This document shows positions 1-10,311 of a stretch of DNA of 64,000 bases, piece after piece; position 1 is the stretch's first letter, and the number at the start of each line of letters is the position of its first letter. The DNA comes from Saprospiraceae bacterium (lineage in GTDB: Bacteria > Bacteroidota > Bacteroidia > Chitinophagales > Saprospiraceae), in assembly GCA_016713025.1 (NCBI GenBank), contig JADJPZ010000004.1:1736001-1800000 (forward strand). Reading direction: 5' to 3'. The translations under genes were made by a program, and so were the position numbers. The notes beneath the pieces were generated by a model that saw nothing but the letters and a program-made list of their open reading frames with translations, was not told where the DNA came from and searched no databases.

Positions 1-1
1 A

Positions 2-1564
2 AATGGAGCGATAAGATTGGAATGGGATAACCCATACTCATGTGATATGGCAAGGGACAACTATTTTTATGGATTTTCTGTCTGGAGAAAAATCGCAAGT
101 TCAAACTACCAACCAGACACTTGCAATCCCGGGCTTACCAAATCACCTTTTCAGAAAATATCATTCAGAACAACTGCAAAATCCGGTGATAAATATTTTT
201 TCATCGATGACCAAACTGAAGCCGGCAATACTTATTGCTACAGGGTTCAGGCAGAATTTGCAAAACTCACCAGTACTTCCAACCCATTCAATATTGTGGA
301 GAGCCTTCCATCTAATGAATCGTGTGTTATCCTGAAAAGAGATATTCCTCTCATCACAAAAGTTTCTGTGACTGAGACATCTTCCGGTAATGGAATGATA
401 CATGTGAAATGGGCAAAACCTCTGGCTGACCAATTAGATACTATAAAAAATCCGGGACCGTATCGATTTGACATATTCAGAGCAGTAGTTGGGGGTGCCC
501 CTGTTTTGGTGAGTTCGATATCTTCAGTTCATTTTAAAACTATACCTGACAGCAACTATTTTGATAAAAACCTGAACACAATCGATAACCAATACTCTTA
601 TTTCATATCATTTTTCAGCAATTCTAAAAAGATCGGAGACTCGCCAAGAGCTACATCTGTGTTTCTGACGGTATCCCCTTCTGATAAAAAAAATATCTTA
701 TCATGGAATAGCAATACCCCATGGAGCAATCAATTATATACTATTTTTATTAAAAGAACCACCGGTCAGTTTGTGTTTTTGGCTGAAACAGCAGGAAATA
801 ACTTTGAACACGGAAATCTTTCTAACGACAGCATCTATTGTTATCGGATAGAATCCAAAGGATCTTATTCTATTCCGGGTATAGAAGATCCTTTATTAAA
901 TTTCTCTCAGGAAGTCTGCAAAAGACCTGTGGACAATGTAGCTTCATGTCCACCTGATCTGAAAGTAACCAATGTTTGCGAACGTCTTAATGGTATCACC
1001 ACTCCCGATGAACTATACAATAGTCTTTCATGGAGTAATCCTTTCAATAAGTGTCCGAATATCTCTAATGATATTGCCACATATGTTATTTATTATGCCG
1101 AAACAATTCAGGATTCACTTCAAAAAATCAAAGAGCAAAATGTATCAGATGGTTTGTTGTATTCGCACTATCCATTAAATGGGTTGTCAGGATGTTATGC
1201 AGTGACCACTATCGATTTTAATGGCAACGAGAGCGCAAGAAGCAATAAGCTGTGTGTAGATAATTGCCCGTTTTATGAATTGCCAAATACTTTTACACCA
1301 AATGGTGACGGAAAAAATGATATTTTTAAACCCAGAATTAATCTCTTTATCGCAGAAGTTCGATTTTTAGTGTATAACCAATGGGGCAACCTTGTTTTTG
1401 AGACCACAGACCCTGAGATTAACTGGGATGGAACAACTAATAAAGGAAATGAACTTTCTGACGGAACTTATCACTATATTTGCCGCGTTTTTGAAAAAAG
1501 GGTTGCAGGCATTACAGAAAGGAAAAATACCCTTAACGGATTTATTCATTTAATAAGAAATTAG
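2..1564 (+). CDS. T9SS type B surface protein, 5'-truncated
   Basis: The reading frame is open to the left window edge, so the true start lies outside; the first in-window start codon is only a TTG at 17. The visible part contains fibronectin-III-like beta domains with W-S/W-x-N-P patterns and Cys pairs. It ends in a gliding-motility-associated (CHU_C, type B) sorting domain of about 90 residues, with the hallmark NTFTPNGDGKND, a VYNQWGNLVF strand and a WDGT turn. Such proteins are exported across the outer membrane by the type IX secretion system and held at the cell surface. The stop at 1562-1564 is 3 nt before the riboflavin synthase start, so the two may be co-transcribed. Specific ligand or role unknown. 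Confidence 0.85.
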   Translation, partial: NGAIRLEWDNPYSCDMARDNYFYGFSVWRKIASSNYQPDTCNPGLTKSPFQKISFRTTAKSGDKYFFIDDQTEAGNTYCYRVQAEFAKLTSTSNPFNIVESLPSNESCVILKRDIPLITKVSVTETSSGNGMIHVKWAKPLADQLDTIKNPGPYRFDIFRAVVGGAPVLVSSISSVHFKTIPDSNYFDKNLNTIDNQYSYFISFFSNSKKIGDSPRATSVFLTVSPSDKKNILSWNSNTPWSNQLYTIFIKRTTGQFVFLAETAGNNFEHGNLSNDSIYCYRIESKGSYSIPGIEDPLLNFSQEVCKRPVDNVASCPPDLKVTNVCERLNGITTPDELYNSLSWSNPFNKCPNISNDIATYVIYYAETIQDSLQKIKEQNVSDGLLYSHYPLNGLSGCYAVTTIDFNGNESARSNKLCVDNCPFYELPNTFTPNGDGKNDIFKPRINLFIAEVRFLVYNQWGNLVFETTDPEINWDGTTNKGNELSDGTYHYICRVFEKRVAGITERKNTLNGFIHLIRN

Positions 1565-1567
1565 AAC

Positions 1568-2164
1568 ATGTTCAGCGGAATTGTTGAGGCAACAGGTGTG
1601 ATCAAGGCTATCGAAAGAGAAGGTTCCAATGTACACTTTACCATTCATTCATCTTTAAGCGGTGAGAGTTATATTGATCAGAGTATCGCTCATAATGGCG
1701 TATGTCTTACTGTTGTAAAAAAAACTACTGATGCACATATTGTGACTGCTATCGAAGAAACACTCAATAAAAGTAATCTTAACGACCTGAAAATCAACAG
1801 TCTCGTTAATCTTGAACGTTCTGTGCTCGCCACGAGTCGTATGGATGGTCATTTTGTTCAGGGGCATGTGGACACTACGGTTGTCTGTCGAGATGTGTTG
1901 GCAGCAGATGGAAGTTGGTATTATACATTTGAGTTACCAAAAGAATACAATAAATTGGTCGTCCCAAAAGGGTCAGTATGTATTAATGGCGTCAGTCTCA
2001 CCATTGCTGATCTTAATGCTGACACTTTTTCAGTAGCTATTATTCCTTATACATACGAAAATACAAACTTCAAAACATTACAAAAAGGAAACAAAGTAAA
2101 TATTGAGTTTGACATACTTGGAAAGTATATAGTCAACTATCTTGATAAGATAAATTTTAATTAG
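1568..2164 (+). CDS. ribE: Riboflavin synthase, alpha chain
   Basis: Makes riboflavin by dismutation of two 6,7-dimethyl-8-ribityllumazine molecules, the last step of riboflavin synthesis, in the cytosol. The 198-residue length is normal. Both lumazine-binding barrels are visible: the N-terminal MFSGIVE signature and NGVCLTV at residues 43-49, then GHVD at 99-102 and NGVSLTI at 140-146. The start ATG is fixed by the MFSGIVE signature. It sits 3 nt after a surface-protein gene and about 40 nt before the SprB-repeat protein, so it is embedded in an unrelated cell-surface operon. No other riboflavin gene is in the window and no FMN riboswitch is seen. Confidence 0.96.
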   Translation: MFSGIVEATGVIKAIEREGSNVHFTIHSSLSGESYIDQSIAHNGVCLTVVKKTTDAHIVTAIEETLNKSNLNDLKINSLVNLERSVLATSRMDGHFVQGHVDTTVVCRDVLAADGSWYYTFELPKEYNKLVVPKGSVCINGVSLTIADLNADTFSVAIIPYTYENTNFKTLQKGNKVNIEFDILGKYIVNYLDKINFN

Positions 2165-2204
2165 GGGACAGTCCCTTTTGATCGTTTTAATTAAAAAGGT
2201 GCTG

Positions 2205-5200
2205 ATGCAAATAAAGAGTGTTTTTTATTTTGGTTTTTTGATACTTATAATGATAGTTGGTCTTGCCAACTCAGGAATGCAGCCGGTTTCTTCTGGTTCA
2301 GGGTACACAGGAGCGCCCGGTGACTCACATTGTGCATCATGCCACACCGGTACCAATAATGCTATTGATGGCAATATTGTAATCAGTGGCTTGCCGGATA
2401 CCATTAATACTAATACTACCTACAAAATAACAGTAACGGTCTCTAATCCAAACAGTATGGCAAAAAAAGCCGGTTTTCAACTATTGGCCCTTACCGGTAC
2501 TAATACAAATGCAGGATCTATGACGAACAACTCCACCGGATCTGACTTAAGAACTGTATTTGGTGGAAAGACGTATTTCGGTCACGCTCCTGCAGACACT
2601 TTTCCCGCTTCACGGACCCTTACTTATACGGTTGACTGGACTTCACCAAGTGCTCAGGGAATAAATCCTGTCATAAAATTTTATTCAGCCGGCTTAATAG
2701 CAAATGGTGACAACAGCACAAGTGGTGATAAAGTCGTGGCATCATCTATTCAAATCCCTATTAGAAATCCTTCATCGCCATTATCTGTCAATATTTTTGA
2801 TGTAACAGCTGCAAAGTGTGCTGATTCGTCAGACGGCGCCGCAAAGGCAGTGCCAAGCGGTGGTTCAGGAGTATATAGATATCTTTGGAGTAATGGAGTT
2901 ACGACCGGAGAAAATATCACTATGAGTTCCGGACTGAATTCTGTAACCGTCACAGATAATGCAGGTGCTTCAGTTTCTGTTAATGTTACAATACCTGCAC
3001 CACCGCCCATCACTATTTCATTCAACTCCTCGCCTGCATGCGATAGTAGTGCAAAAGGAAACATGACTGCCCTACCTGCTGGTGGCGTTGGAAATTTCTC
3101 TTATCTTTGGTCAACGGGGAGTACTGTCGGTGTTTTAGAAAGTGCCAAGGCTGGAATCTACACTATAACGGTGACTGATCAGAATAATTGCAAAAAGGTA
3201 TCCCAAACATCAATAGAAGTCTTACCACCATTACAAATATCGAAAATTACTTCCACACCATCCTGCAAGGGTCTTAGTAATGGTTCTATTTCATTGTCTG
3301 TCACAGGAGGAGCATCAGGGTACAAATACTTATGGTCAAATCAACATACCACTGCAAAAATACAAAACTTACATCCGGGCACTTACTCCGTCACAGTCTC
3401 AGACAATACGGGGTGTAGCATATCAGACAGCTTTGTTTTACTTGAGCCGGACACCATAGTAGGTATCATAGATGAATTAATAGACCCTAAATGTTTTGGA
3501 GCAAAAGATGGCAGAATAAAAATAAAAGTGGCAGGAGGTACTCCTGATTACCAATTCGCATGGTCAGACGGATCAGCTAATACTGGCAATTCAAGTAATA
3601 TCAGCAACTTAAGTGCCGGTTTTTACTCAGTAACAATTACTGATTTACAGGATTGTTCGGTTATTAAAGTAATTGAACTGAAGCAACCTGAAATTCTATC
3701 TATATCTGAAATTATCAAAAATGTAAATTGCCACGGGGGCTCAGACGGTAGTATCAATATCAGTATTTCGGGCACACAGAATCCCGTCATTTATAAATGG
3801 TCTACAAAAGATTCTCTAAAAAACATAAACAACCTTAAAGTCGGTAAATACTTTGTCACTGTCACTGATACTTTAAAAAAATGTACTGCTCTGGATTCTT
3901 TTCAAATCAGTCAGCCTGAACCATTGTCGGTAATATCAGACTCTATCCTGAATAATGTGTGCAAAGGCGATGCAAAAGGACAAGCTAGCATTAAAATTCA
4001 GGGAGGCACTAAAAACTATAAGTACTTGTGGTCAAATAATGATTCAACGTCATTGATCACCAATCTATCTGCAGGTATTTATCATTATTCAGTAACTGAT
4101 GCAAATCAATGTACTCTCGCCGGTAGTATAAGTGTAAAAGAACCAACAGGTATCAAAATCCGTGTGGACTCAACAAAGAACCCGAGATGTAAGGAAGTGG
4201 GTGATGGTTTTATTTCGATTAAAGTCCGGGATAATCAGGGGCCCTTTACAGTAAAATGGTCGAATGGGATGGTTGGTTTGAAAAATGATAGTTTGTTTTC
4301 AGGAAGTTATATTGTCAATATTACTGACAGCTTGTTGTGCACTGTTTCAGACTCAATTACATTAAACTCAAATCCTGGATTTCAGCTTCCTGAGATAGAA
4401 CTTAAGAACGTAAAATGTTTTGGTGACAGTACAGGACAGGCGTCTGTCAAGATTGATACTTTGATAAAATACCTTTGGTCAACGGGTGACACCTCAAATA
4501 TTGTTACTAAACTTCCTTCAGGAAAATATACTCTTACAGCCAAAGATAAAAATGGTTGTAAGAGTATCACTGACACCATCAGTATTGCCCAACCTCCACG
4601 CATTAAAGCAGAACTCCTGACATCAGACACACTTATCTGCCCGGGCTTTAGTAATGGTAGTTTGAGTATCAAAGCCAGTGGTGGAAAAGACTCCTTAACT
4701 TTCAAATGGAATACAGGAGATACCATATCAAAAATAATGTCACTGCTACCAGGAATGTACACCATCACTATCACAGATAAAAATCTATGTAAAACCACTC
4801 AATCTTATACGATTAATACAACAGATACATTACGAATTTCAGACAAAAAGGTGACAGACATTTTTTGCTATGACACAAAAAGCGGGGGCATTGAATTTAA
4901 AGTGAAAGGAGGTTTGGGCTCATTAAAATACTCTTGGCCAGATACATCCCTTACCGGATCAGTTTTATCAGGACTGGCTCATGGATTATACACTGTAACT
5001 GTCACCGATCAACAAGGATGTATGGTTTCCGATACATTCAGAGTCAACCAGGTAGATTCTATTATGGTAACAGCAAAAATTAAAAATGAGACCATAGCCG
5101 GAAAATCAGATGGAAAAGTGGAATTGAATATCAATGGCGGTACTGGACCATTTCTCGTAGTTTGGAGTAACGGAAGGACTGGAGTGGTCTTAGATAACAT

Positions 5201-6041
5201 GCCCCCTGGCTTGTTCTATTATTCTATTGAAGATAAAAATAAGTGCCTGCAAACAGGATCGATAGTTATCGATGGAGGTATTTGTCTACTTTCAGCCACG
5301 GTTAAAAGTATAAAACCCGCCACCTGTTTCAACAGTTCTGATGGGAAAGTTGAATTGGACATAAAAGGAAATTTTCAGAAATACAATATTGAAATATATA
5401 ACAATTCAGGACAATATAAATTACCCATTGACTCTTTGAAACCTGGTAATTACTTATTCATCATCAGTGATTCAGTCAACTGTTCTGCAATTATATTCAA
5501 TGCAAGTGTCACTTCCATCACTGCACCTTTAGTTTTGGACAAGATTATAAAATTTGGACCTGGATCAACATCACTAAAAAATGGCAGAATGGAAGCCATT
5601 ATGAAAGGAGGAACCCGACCATTAAAATTCACTTGGTTTAAAGAAAATAAAAAGGTGGGGGATTCATCATTGGTGGAAGGCCTAACGACAGGAGTCTACC
5701 AACTTTTAGTAATAGACTCAGCAGGATGCGAACTGATAATAAATAATATTCAGCTTGATGTCATGACCTCTGCTGACGATATCTTATTTGAAAAGTTGAA
5801 ATTATATCCTAATCCGGTGTCAGAAAAGCTTTATCTCTCAAATAACACTGGTCTTAAAATTAGATGGATAGAAATACACAACAGTGCAGGACAATTAGTA
5901 TCAACTTCATCTTATTTTTCAGATATTGACACTCAACTCATTGATTTACAAGACGCATCAGGTCTGATGCCTGGAATTTACTTTCTGAAGATACTCATTG
6001 ATAATACAGTGTTGACAAAACGATTTATAGTGATCAATTAA
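2205..6041 (+). CDS. Giant SprB-repeat T9SS surface protein with choice-of-anchor-type head
   Basis: I prefer ATG 2205 (preceded by an AAAAAGG stretch) to an in-frame TTG at 2178, because it gives a clean signal peptide at residues 1-22. The head resembles the choice-of-anchor V/Reeler-like domain: GAPGDSHCASCHTG, with CxxCH at residues 43-47. About a dozen SprB-type repeats of roughly 75-85 residues follow, each with a core like Y-L-W-S-N/T-G and a G-x-Y-x-V-T-V-T-D strand. The C-terminus is a type A T9SS sorting domain (LYPNPVSEKLYL followed by G-I-Y-F-L-K). Likely an exported adhesin, possibly related to gliding. The CxxCH is probably structural in this domain family, although a haem cannot be excluded from sequence. 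Confidence 0.9.
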   Translation: MQIKSVFYFGFLILIMIVGLANSGMQPVSSGSGYTGAPGDSHCASCHTGTNNAIDGNIVISGLPDTINTNTTYKITVTVSNPNSMAKKAGFQLLALTGTNTNAGSMTNNSTGSDLRTVFGGKTYFGHAPADTFPASRTLTYTVDWTSPSAQGINPVIKFYSAGLIANGDNSTSGDKVVASSIQIPIRNPSSPLSVNIFDVTAAKCADSSDGAAKAVPSGGSGVYRYLWSNGVTTGENITMSSGLNSVTVTDNAGASVSVNVTIPAPPPITISFNSSPACDSSAKGNMTALPAGGVGNFSYLWSTGSTVGVLESAKAGIYTITVTDQNNCKKVSQTSIEVLPPLQISKITSTPSCKGLSNGSISLSVTGGASGYKYLWSNQHTTAKIQNLHPGTYSVTVSDNTGCSISDSFVLLEPDTIVGIIDELIDPKCFGAKDGRIKIKVAGGTPDYQFAWSDGSANTGNSSNISNLSAGFYSVTITDLQDCSVIKVIELKQPEILSISEIIKNVNCHGGSDGSINISISGTQNPVIYKWSTKDSLKNINNLKVGKYFVTVTDTLKKCTALDSFQISQPEPLSVISDSILNNVCKGDAKGQASIKIQGGTKNYKYLWSNNDSTSLITNLSAGIYHYSVTDANQCTLAGSISVKEPTGIKIRVDSTKNPRCKEVGDGFISIKVRDNQGPFTVKWSNGMVGLKNDSLFSGSYIVNITDSLLCTVSDSITLNSNPGFQLPEIELKNVKCFGDSTGQASVKIDTLIKYLWSTGDTSNIVTKLPSGKYTLTAKDKNGCKSITDTISIAQPPRIKAELLTSDTLICPGFSNGSLSIKASGGKDSLTFKWNTGDTISKIMSLLPGMYTITITDKNLCKTTQSYTINTTDTLRISDKKVTDIFCYDTKSGGIEFKVKGGLGSLKYSWPDTSLTGSVLSGLAHGLYTVTVTDQQGCMVSDTFRVNQVDSIMVTAKIKNETIAGKSDGKVELNINGGTGPFLVVWSNGRTGVVLDNMPPGLFYYSIEDKNKCLQTGSIVIDGGICLLSATVKSIKPATCFNSSDGKVELDIKGNFQKYNIEIYNNSGQYKLPIDSLKPGNYLFIISDSVNCSAIIFNASVTSITAPLVLDKIIKFGPGSTSLKNGRMEAIMKGGTRPLKFTWFKENKKVGDSSLVEGLTTGVYQLLVIDSAGCELIINNIQLDVMTSADDILFEKLKLYPNPVSEKLYLSNNTGLKIRWIEIHNSAGQLVSTSSYFSDIDTQLIDLQDASGLMPGIYFLKILIDNTVLTKRFIVIN

Positions 6042-6192
6042 TTGAAATGTATACCAAAAATATCCGGGGATCTCAGTAATCATTTCCTGTAGAGCACCAG
6101 TGCAATTTTCGAAAATTAAATTCTACTACACAACTATATTGACCCAAGTGATGTTTTTGACAAGTTAACAGTTCAATTTTATATACTTACTT

Positions 6193-8505
6193 ATGTTCAA
6201 AAAGTCATTACTCCTCGCTATTTTTGTATATAGTTGTTATTTTTCAATTGCCCAAAAAGGAACAGTTTTTGGCTCAGTCTATGTCCAGGGTAAGCCGGCA
6301 GAGTTTGTAACCATTCAGATCAAAGGAACAAGTACTGGTACGGCCACAGACATGAACGGTTCCTATGTTCTGGAAAACATTCCATATGGAATCCATACAC
6401 TCAAAGCAGATATGGTAGGTATGGAATCAAAAGAGCAGGAAATTAATATCAACGCCAGCCAATCCAGGATCAAACTTGATTTTGAACTGCAGGAATTAGC
6501 TATCTCGATCAATGAAATCGTAGTAACTGGTACAAAAACATTCAAAAGAAAATCAGAGACGGCCACTATTGTAAACATCCTGGACAGCAAAACATTGAAC
6601 AACCTGCAGGTTTGTAACTTATCAGAAGGTTTGAAATTCCAACCAGGATTACGAGTCGAAACGGATTGTCAGACATGTGGTTACTCACAGCTCAGGATGA
6701 ATGGTTTAGCGGGTGGATATTCTCAGATTTTAATAAATGGCCGCCCTATTTTCAGTCCATTGATGAGCTTGTATGGTATGGAGCAATTGCCGGTCAATAT
6801 GATAGACCGGATCGAAGTCGTAAGAGGTGGTGGTTCAAGTTTGTATGGGTCAAGTGCTATTGCCGGCACTGTCAACGTGATTACAAAAATTCCGAAAAAA
6901 AGCTTTTATGAAATCAGTTCTACTTATCAGAACACAGATGGAGCCAATGATTTAATATTGAATGGCAATACCACTTGGGTCAATGATGCCAAAAATGCAG
7001 GTATATCCCTTTTTATGAATCATAGAGACCGAGATTTTTACGATGCCAATGGTGACAACTTTTCAGAATTACCCAAGCTCAAAAGTACATCGATAGGAGC
7101 CAACTTCTTTGTTAAACCAGCTGAAAATCAAAAGCTTGAACTTAGTATCAGCAAACTCGACGAATACAGATTTGGTGGTGAAATGACAGAAAAACCTGCC
7201 TATCTGACTCTTCAATCAGAAGAAAGAAATCATGACATTTGGTTGGGTAGTGCAGATTATCAGATCAATTTTAATGACGACAATTCTTCGTTCATTACAT
7301 ATGCTGCATTTCAAAACACACTACGAAAACACTATACAGGCGTTTTTCCGGACGAACCCGCGGATATTCAGTCTCACATAGAAAATCCACCTTATGGCAC
7401 ATCAGAAAATGTTACCATTCAGGGAGGAATTCAGTTCAATCATCGGTTGGATGACTTTATGGGAGGTAAAAATGTGCTTACGATGGGAACTGAATATATT
7501 TCAGATGATATCCTGGACAAAATTCCGGCATACAGATATCTGATAGACCAGACGAGCAAAGATTGGGGCACATTTTTTCAGAGTGACTGGGAAATCCTGC
7601 CTTCACTCAACCTTCTTTCAGGTATCAGGGCTGATAAACACAATCTGGTAAACGGTCTTCTTTTTAGTCCCAGAGCTTCTGTGTTGTACAAACTCAAAGG
7701 GACAACACAATTCAGGTTAGGCTATGGAACAGGGTTCAGAGCTCCACAGGCTTTTGATACAGATCTCCATATAGCGTTTGCAGGTGGTGGCGTTTCGCGT
7801 GTCCAATTAGACAAAAATCTCAGGCAAGAGAGGTCACAAAGCTGGTCAGCTTCTGTAAATTATGACAAAACCAGTGAAAAATACATTGCAGGCTTTACTA
7901 TTGAAAGTTTTTATACCCGATTGAAAGATGCATTTGTCCTTGAAAACACCGGTCAAGACGACTTTGGAGAGATTTTTACAAAAAGAAATGGTTCAGCAGC
8001 TACAGTACAGGGAGTGACACTGGAGGGAAGGTTGAATTACAATAAAGTGATTCAAATCGAATCGGGTTTTACATTACAATCGAGCAGTTTTGGAGAAGCC
8101 GTCAAGTATATTGATGAAGCTCCGGCCATAAATGAGTTTGTAAGAACTCCAAATACATATGGTTTTGCCAATGTGAACCTAAATCCTAATAAAAAGTGGG
8201 CTATCAACCTAAATTATATCTACACAGGTGCTATGAAAGTTGTGCATTTTGGCGGAGCTGAAAATTTTTCTGACAATGTCATCATCACCAGCAATCCATT
8301 TTCAGAAGTCAGCGCCCGTGCAGCCTACACCATTCATCTTCATAATAAATATGGATCCGATGTAGAGATTTTCGGAGGCGTAAAAAATGTATTCAATGCT
8401 TATCAAAATGATTTTGACAAAGGTAAAAACCGAGACAGTAACTATGTCTATGGCCCGGGATTGCCAAGGACATTTTTCGTAGGCATAAAAATTAAAGCCG
8501 AGTGA
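6193..8505 (+). CDS. TonB-dependent outer-membrane receptor
   Basis: A 770-residue outer-membrane transporter. Signal peptide at 1-20, carboxypeptidase-like regulatory domain at about 22-105, then a plug (GLKFQPGLRVETD, INGRPIFSPL, RIEVVRGGGSSLYGSSAIAGTVNVITK) and a 22-strand-type beta barrel to the C-terminus. A close Cys pair (C159, C162) sits in the plug next to RMNGLAGGYSQ. It would take up a ligand using TonB/ExbBD energy. The substrate cannot be read from sequence; the plug style is closest to iron-complex/cobalamin-type receptors. The stop overlaps the start of the downstream lactonase (TGATG), so they are translationally coupled. Confidence 0.92.
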   Translation: MFKKSLLLAIFVYSCYFSIAQKGTVFGSVYVQGKPAEFVTIQIKGTSTGTATDMNGSYVLENIPYGIHTLKADMVGMESKEQEININASQSRIKLDFELQELAISINEIVVTGTKTFKRKSETATIVNILDSKTLNNLQVCNLSEGLKFQPGLRVETDCQTCGYSQLRMNGLAGGYSQILINGRPIFSPLMSLYGMEQLPVNMIDRIEVVRGGGSSLYGSSAIAGTVNVITKIPKKSFYEISSTYQNTDGANDLILNGNTTWVNDAKNAGISLFMNHRDRDFYDANGDNFSELPKLKSTSIGANFFVKPAENQKLELSISKLDEYRFGGEMTEKPAYLTLQSEERNHDIWLGSADYQINFNDDNSSFITYAAFQNTLRKHYTGVFPDEPADIQSHIENPPYGTSENVTIQGGIQFNHRLDDFMGGKNVLTMGTEYISDDILDKIPAYRYLIDQTSKDWGTFFQSDWEILPSLNLLSGIRADKHNLVNGLLFSPRASVLYKLKGTTQFRLGYGTGFRAPQAFDTDLHIAFAGGGVSRVQLDKNLRQERSQSWSASVNYDKTSEKYIAGFTIESFYTRLKDAFVLENTGQDDFGEIFTKRNGSAATVQGVTLEGRLNYNKVIQIESGFTLQSSSFGEAVKYIDEAPAINEFVRTPNTYGFANVNLNPNKKWAINLNYIYTGAMKVVHFGGAENFSDNVIITSNPFSEVSARAAYTIHLHNKYGSDVEIFGGVKNVFNAYQNDFDKGKNRDSNYVYGPGLPRTFFVGIKIKAE

Positions 8506-9608
8506 TGAAGTCGCCTATTGGTATAAGTATTTGCGCCATATTATTATTTTTCAACACATTAGTCTCTGGCCAGAAAAGATTTTTGTATGCAGGATCTTAC
8601 TCTGATAAAGACAGTACTGGTATCTATGTGTTTGAATTTGACATGAAAAAAGGAACTATTTCAAAAGTCATACATAGCTACAAAATATCCAATCCCAGCT
8701 TTCTGAGTATTTCAAACAATAAAAAATATCTGTTTGCCATTGGCGAAAATCAGGAAGGAAGTGTCACTTCTTATAAAATAGATGCGCGGTCCGGAAGTTT
8801 GTCTTATCTGAATACACAGCGTTCCGGTGGCTCAGGGCCCTGTCATGTGGTGACTGATAAGAACGATAATTGGTGCATCATTGGCCATTATGGCAGTGGT
8901 GACGGGAGTGTCTTACCTATTCTTTCCGATGGCAAGATGGGTTTACCGACTCAAACATTCAGACATGTGACTGATACCACACAAAAGTCTATAAATCCTC
9001 GCGTTCATTCCATCAATATTACACCAAACAACAAAGATGTTTTTGTACCTGATCTTGGATTGGATAAGATTTTACATTTTACTCTCGATAGTAAGAGTGG
9101 ATTTTTGAAACCGGCACCCAATCCTTACACTACCCTTCCAAAAGGATCAGGCCCAAGACACTTTGCCTTCCATCCACAAGGAAAATATGTTTATTGCATT
9201 TTGGAATATACTTCAAAAATTAATGTTTACAAATATCAGAAAGAAGCCTTGGAAGAAACATCCTCAGTTTCTACCCTTCCTGAGAACTACAGTGGAAAAA
9301 ACTATTGTGCTGATATCCATGTTTCTCCGGACGGAAGATTTGTCTATGGTTCTAACAGAGGACATAATTCTATAGCCATTTTTTCTGTAAACAAAATCTC
9401 CGGTGCTCTGACTTTCGCAGGTCACCAATCCACTTTTGGAGATTTTCCCCGCAATTTTGTCATTGATCCATCAGGTAATTTTCTGCTGGTAGCCAATCAA
9501 AAAAGTAACAATATCCAAATATTCAGACGGAATCTCCATACCGGTGTATTAACACATATTCAGGAAGTTAAGGATATCCACAAGCCCGTTTGTCTTAAAT
9601 TTCTTTAA
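8505..9608 (+). CDS. Lactonase family seven-bladed beta-propeller protein, secreted
   Basis: Resembles the 6-phosphogluconolactonase/YbhE-type propeller family (Lactonase, PF10282). The repeats show the usual pattern of a blade strand followed by N-P-S-F-L-S-I-S or G-P-R-H-F-A-F-H-P and then K-Y-V-Y. An N-terminal signal peptide (residues 1-22) places it in the periplasm or outside the cell, unlike the cytosolic E. coli enzyme, so a pentose-phosphate role is unlikely. The ATG at 8505 overlaps the TonB receptor stop (TGATG); a GTG at 8502 is also in frame but less likely. Coupling to the receptor suggests it acts on, or binds, the imported ligand. This is inference. Confidence 0.85.
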   Translation: MKSPIGISICAILLFFNTLVSGQKRFLYAGSYSDKDSTGIYVFEFDMKKGTISKVIHSYKISNPSFLSISNNKKYLFAIGENQEGSVTSYKIDARSGSLSYLNTQRSGGSGPCHVVTDKNDNWCIIGHYGSGDGSVLPILSDGKMGLPTQTFRHVTDTTQKSINPRVHSINITPNNKDVFVPDLGLDKILHFTLDSKSGFLKPAPNPYTTLPKGSGPRHFAFHPQGKYVYCILEYTSKINVYKYQKEALEETSSVSTLPENYSGKNYCADIHVSPDGRFVYGSNRGHNSIAIFSVNKISGALTFAGHQSTFGDFPRNFVIDPSGNFLLVANQKSNNIQIFRRNLHTGVLTHIQEVKDIHKPVCLKFL

Positions 9609-9665
9609 ACTTTTACACCACACCTTACAGATTTTTTATACATTTGAGACTTAAACCACAATAGC

Positions 9666-10094
9666 ATGTACAACTTTCTAAAGTCATCACATTCATATTT
9701 TGCTTACGTGGCATTTGCTGCCATTATTATAGCTTTGTTGATAGCTATCCTTAGCATGGTCAATAAAAAACCCTACTCCGGATCTAACTTAAAAACGGCT
9801 ATGTTTGGGATGATTGCTTGTCATATACAATTGCTTTTCGGTTTGGTGCTGTATTTTGTATCCCCATATGGTTTTCAGAACCTCTCGGGAGAAACTATGA
9901 AGGATTCGTTTTCCAGGTTACTGGCTGTGGAGCATCCTTTTATCAATATTCTGGCTATCATCATCATCACCATAGGTTTCAACAAAGCCAAAAAGGCCAT
10001 GGCATCCGGCAGCGGAAATAAGGCTATACTTATATATTATGGCATAGGCTTGTTATTACTACTCAGCAGAGTGCCCTGGAGTCAGTGGTTATAG
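9666..10094 (+). CDS. Small four-helix membrane protein, cytochrome-b-like family
   Basis: A 142-residue polytopic inner-membrane protein with four predicted helices (about 14-32, 45-65, 92-110 and 120-138). A His lies in helix 2 (IACHIQLLFG) and another in the segment LLAVEHPFI before helix 3, followed by a basic loop (FNKAKKA) and a C-terminal R-V-P-W. Short proteins of this type are common in Bacteroidota and are often labelled cytochrome B or hypothetical; the two His could bind haem, but that is not proven. It follows the TonB receptor and lactonase by 57 nt in the same direction. Confidence 0.7.
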   Translation: MYNFLKSSHSYFAYVAFAAIIIALLIAILSMVNKKPYSGSNLKTAMFGMIACHIQLLFGLVLYFVSPYGFQNLSGETMKDSFSRLLAVEHPFINILAIIIITIGFNKAKKAMASGSGNKAILIYYGIGLLLLLSRVPWSQWL

Positions 10095-10311
10095 TTTAGG
10101 GTGCATCCCCAGCTCGGCGTAGTATTCACTACGTCGCAGTGTTGCTATGGTTTTGCCATAACTGATACTCCAGATGACACACATAAATTATCTTCAAGTT
10201 GAAAACTTGCGCCAGCAAAGGGGGTATTTTTAACGAAGAGATTTGGAAAAAGAGCGACATTTAATTAACTACTTTATCTTGACAGAGCACTAGAAGGATA
10301 TGTGTGGTTGT

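Noticed and set aside
2178..2204. TTG start for the SprB-repeat protein
   Set aside because: ATG 2205 has a better upstream purine stretch and gives a clean signal peptide.
4382..4798. 138-codon minus-strand frame in the SprB-repeat gene
   Set aside because: Antisense to repetitive coding DNA; such frames recur with each repeat and have no features of a gene.
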